Shown here one piece after another: positions 61,761-64,000 of a stretch of DNA of 64,000 bases. The DNA is from Aminobacter sp. AP02. Lineage in GTDB: Bacteria > Pseudomonadota > Alphaproteobacteria > Rhizobiales > Rhizobiaceae. Location of the stretch: contig NZ_QGGX01000008.1 of the NCBI RefSeq assembly GCF_003148805.1, positions 186,001 to 250,000 of the forward strand, written 5' to 3'. Below the pieces are notes generated by a model. It searched no databases, was not told the DNA's origin, and saw only the letters and a program-made list of their open reading frames with translations. The stretch's first letter is position 1; each line of letters opens with the position of its first letter. Both the position numbers and the translations under genes were made by a program.

Positions 61761-62528
61761 ATGCCGGACAGAATATCAAAACAAGCTCGACAGCCTGGAA
61801 AAGACCGCCCGCCGGCGGTACGGCGACCCAACGCTGTGCGCATGAGCGGATCGAGCGTGCATGCCTGGCTTGCAAGCGAGATCGGCCTGAGGATCGTACG
61901 CGGCGACTACCCTCCGGGCACCATCTTGCCGAACGAGGCAAAATGGTCGGAAACCTTCGATGTCAGCCGCTCGGCGGTGCGCGAGGCGATCAAGATGCTG
62001 ATGGCCAAGAGCCTGCTGACATCTCGTCCGAAAGTTGGCAGCTGGGTCGAGCCGCAGGAACGCTGGAACCTGCTCGATCGTGACGTATTGAGCTGGTATG
62101 CGGCGTCCCCCGATCGCGAAGCCTTTTTGCGCACTGTCCAGGAATTCCGGCACATCATCGAACCGGAAGCCGCCGCCTTCGCCGCCGCACGGCATAGCGA
62201 AGCGCAAATGGGCGAGATCAGCCAGAGCTGCCGGGAAATGGGCCAGGCCACGTCATTGCAGGAGCGCACCCTGGCCGACACTCGCTTCCACCTTGCCATC
62301 TTGCGCGCATCTGGCAACGACCTGCTGGTGCCGCTTGGCGTGCTAATCGAATCCGCGCTCAATCATCTTTTCACTTTCGTGACGCAAGAGATCCAGGACC
62401 AACATGTCCAAAACCTGCATGAGGCGATCGAGAGAAACATCCGGCTGCGGCGCCCCAAGGCGGCGCGCAACGCGGTGCATAGGCTGCTGGCCGATACCGA
62501 CGAAGTGATCGCCCGCTCGGGGAGGTAG
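61761..62528 (+). CDS. FadR-type GntR regulator of the sugar cluster
   Basis: A 255-residue regulator: GntR winged helix (EIGLRIVRGDYPPGTILPNEAKWSETFDVSRSAVREAIKMLMAKSLL-type, residues ~38-95) and an FCD domain (EFRHIIEPEAAAFAA, TRFHLAILRASGNDLLVPL). No clear ribosome site marks the start; an in-frame ATG at 61842 gives a 228-residue form that begins just before the DNA-binding domain. It likely reads the TTGTCnGACAA sites on both sides. Confidence 0.85.
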   Translation: MPDRISKQARQPGKDRPPAVRRPNAVRMSGSSVHAWLASEIGLRIVRGDYPPGTILPNEAKWSETFDVSRSAVREAIKMLMAKSLLTSRPKVGSWVEPQERWNLLDRDVLSWYAASPDREAFLRTVQEFRHIIEPEAAAFAAARHSEAQMGEISQSCREMGQATSLQERTLADTRFHLAILRASGNDLLVPLGVLIESALNHLFTFVTQEIQDQHVQNLHEAIERNIRLRRPKAARNAVHRLLADTDEVIARSGR

Positions 62529-62545
62529 AAGCCCCAGCACCTGAT

Positions 62546-63466
62546 TCAGGATTTTCCCAGTGGTGTCAGGTCGACGCCGTTGATGCGTCCGACATGCGTC
62601 GCCAGCATCGGCACATATTGTTCGGCCCCGCCTGCGGCGACGGCACCAGCGAACGAATTCTTGGCTGCATTGCCGAGCGGATTCACCATACCAACGGAAT
62701 CGGCCATCGATTCCAGATAGGTCAGGTCCTTGACCGCATTGGCGAGCGAGAATTTATGGGCGTCGCGGTCGCCTTCCAGCGTCCAGCGCATGAAGGTCTG
62801 GTAGAAGCCGCAGTCCATGCGGCCGTCGCGGATGACGCTGTCGAAACGGGCGGGCGAGATACCGACTTTGCCTGCAAGAGCCAGAGCCTCGGAATAAAGT
62901 GCCGCATAGCCAAGGGACAGGAAATTGTTCAGCAGCTTCATGCGGTGCCCATCACCCGTTTGTCCGACATGGACGACGCGCCCGGCCCAGGTGTCGAGCA
63001 CCGGTTTCAGCCTGGCAAACATCGCGTCGGACGCTCCGACCATCGTGTCCAGGGTGCCCTCCCACGCCTCCTTTGGCGTACGACTCAACGGCGCATCGAC
63101 CAAGGAGACGTCGATATCGGCAAGCTCGGCCGCCAGCGCCATCGTCGAAACGGGATCGGAAGTCGAGCAGTCGACCACCACCGAGCCGGGCTTCAGCCCT
63201 TGCTTGAGCCCCCCTGCCCCGCGAACAACTTCCTCGACCTGGCGCGAGCCGGTGACACAGATGAAAATGATGGTCGAGCGCGCGGCAACCTCTGCGGCGG
63301 ACGAAACCTCGACGGCCCCACGCGCGGTCATGTCTTCAGCCGGTCCGCGGTTCTTGCGCCCGAGAAAGGTCACCGGATAGCCCTTGTCGGCAATGTTCTT
63401 GGCAATGCCGTGCCCCATCAGGCCAAGGCCGATGAAGCCGATCTGTTCGCTTGTGTTGGTGCTCAT
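62546..63466 (-). CDS. Beta-hydroxyacid dehydrogenase (3-HIBDH family)
   Basis: A 306-residue NAD(P)-dependent dehydrogenase with IGFIGLGLMGHGIAKNI at the dinucleotide site, DAPLSRTPKEAWEGTL as substrate motif and the catalytic lysine in GDGHRMKLLNNFLSLGYA. The start at 63466 is chosen because GGAAG sits six bases upstream; an ATG two codons earlier is possible. It converges with the GntR gene and is divergent from the second SDR gene, with a perfect operator palindrome in between. Confidence 0.87.
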   Translation of the reverse strand: MSTNTSEQIGFIGLGLMGHGIAKNIADKGYPVTFLGRKNRGPAEDMTARGAVEVSSAAEVAARSTIIFICVTGSRQVEEVVRGAGGLKQGLKPGSVVVDCSTSDPVSTMALAAELADIDVSLVDAPLSRTPKEAWEGTLDTMVGASDAMFARLKPVLDTWAGRVVHVGQTGDGHRMKLLNNFLSLGYAALYSEALALAGKVGISPARFDSVIRDGRMDCGFYQTFMRWTLEGDRDAHKFSLANAVKDLTYLESMADSVGMVNPLGNAAKNSFAGAVAAGGAEQYVPMLATHVGRINGVDLTPLGKS

Positions 63467-63523
63467 AGCCATCTTCCGTGCCCATCTGTTCGCGTGTTGA
63501 ATTCAGCGCCGTCGTCACCGATG

Positions 63524-63540
63524 ATATTGTCTGACAATAT
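63524..63540. promoter_or_regulatory. Perfect 17-base palindrome, putative GntR operator
   Basis: ATATTGTCTGACAATAT is a perfect palindrome lying between the dehydrogenase and second SDR genes. Its core TTGTCTGACAA matches the sites at 59500-59551. Confidence 0.65.
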
Positions 63541-63570
63541 CTACCGATCTGACGGAATGTGGAGGATAAA

Positions 63571-64000
63571 ATGTCGAAGCGGATCATGTTCACCGGCGGC
63601 AGTGGCAAGGCGGGACGTCACGTCGTCCAGTACCTTCTCGACCAGGGGCATCAGGTTCTCAATCTCGACACCAAGCTGCTCGACAATCCCAAGGTGCGGA
63701 CATTGATCACCGACATCACCGACAGCGGCCAGGTCTTCAACGCGCTGTCGAGCTATATGGGGCTACACGAATTCGACCCCTCCCTGCGGCCGCAGCCGGT
63801 CGATGCGGTTGTCCATTTCGCAGCCATCCCCCGCATCATGCTGACACCCGACAACGAAGTGTTCCGCATCAACGCGCTTGGTACCTACAACGTGATCGAG
63901 GCGGCGGTGAAGCTCGGTATCCGCAAGATCGTCATCGCGTCGAGCGAAACCACCTATGGCCTGGTCTTCGCCAATGAACCGCGGAACCCGCAGTACTTTC
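63571..64000 (+). CDS. NAD-dependent epimerase/dehydratase, cut by the window end
   Basis: The first 143 codons of an extended SDR protein, reading MSKRIMFTGGSGKAGRHV at the start with the NAD motif GGSGKAGR, then VVHFAAIPR and NALGTYNVIEAAVKLGI. A GGAGGATAAA site precedes the ATG. The YxxxK active site lies beyond the window. It is the second SDR of the sugar cluster and is probably under the palindrome just upstream. Confidence 0.85.
   Translation, partial: MSKRIMFTGGSGKAGRHVVQYLLDQGHQVLNLDTKLLDNPKVRTLITDITDSGQVFNALSSYMGLHEFDPSLRPQPVDAVVHFAAIPRIMLTPDNEVFRINALGTYNVIEAAVKLGIRKIVIASSETTYGLVFANEPRNPQYF

Overview
The window is one continuous piece of high-GC chromosome from an alphaproteobacterium of the Hyphomicrobiales (rhizobial) group, most like Mesorhizobium, Aminobacter or another Phyllobacteriaceae genus. 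This rests on gene content: a class II DAHP synthase, a run of DUF2059, rpiA and gph genes, DUF982, DUF1289 and DUF883 proteins, two HWE-type histidine kinases, promoters of the EcfG stress-sigma type, and a hydroxyproline locus laid out like that of Sinorhizobium meliloti. No plasmid, phage, transposon or CRISPR features were seen.

Positions 1-9250 are mostly housekeeping: a YgiD-like dioxygenase, a GFA protein, a diguanylate cyclase, a Xre/RES toxin-antitoxin pair, class II DAHP synthase, glutathione reductase, a DUF2059 protein, ribose-5-phosphate isomerase and phosphoglycolate phosphatase. A tRNA-Val(CAC) follows at 9250-9324. Immediately after it lies a visibly AT-richer stretch (about 9325-11610) with an LtaS/MdoB-like phosphoglycerol transferase, then a run of GC-rich palindromes and a DUF982 gene. 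This looks like a small acquired segment at a tRNA.

Positions 12650-36000 are mixed core genes: an L,D-transpeptidase, a rhodanese, a MerR regulator with a cysteine-peptidase-like protein (apparently frameshifted near its 3' end), a hydrolase/MarR divergon, msrQ, molybdenum-cofactor genes (moaA, mobA, mobB), an amino-acid ABC transporter lacking a local ATPase gene, repair enzymes, a membrane histidine kinase, cobT, a retropepsin-like protease and dusA.

Positions 36066-48991 form a hydroxyproline utilisation locus. A solute-binding protein, two permeases and an ATPase import the substrate. HypRE epimerises trans-4-hydroxy-L-proline, HypO oxidises the D-epimer, a DapA-family deaminase (HypD) forms alpha-ketoglutarate semialdehyde and HypH oxidises this to 2-oxoglutarate. 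A second branch takes the 3-hydroxyprolines: a proline-racemase-family dehydratase with a Ser/Thr pair and a fused aconitase-X dehydratase feed an Ldh-family pyrroline-2-carboxylate reductase. A FadR-type GntR regulator sits at the end, and matching palindromes of TTGTCGACAA/TTGTATAC type lie before four of the transcription units.

Positions 49290-57071 look like a general-stress region: two soluble PAS/HWE kinases, a large AI-2E-family membrane protein, a type IB topoisomerase, a 53-residue membrane protein and a DUF883 protein. Two exact GGAAC-N16-CGTT promoters lie here; one is followed within about 35 bases by a strong terminator, suggesting a short stress-induced RNA or an attenuated leader.

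Positions 57578-64000 hold a sugar-type ABC system, two extended SDR proteins (the second runs off the end), a beta-hydroxyacid dehydrogenase and a second FadR-type GntR regulator. Palindromes of the form TTGTCnGACAA lie in both divergent promoter regions. The substrate is not known to me.
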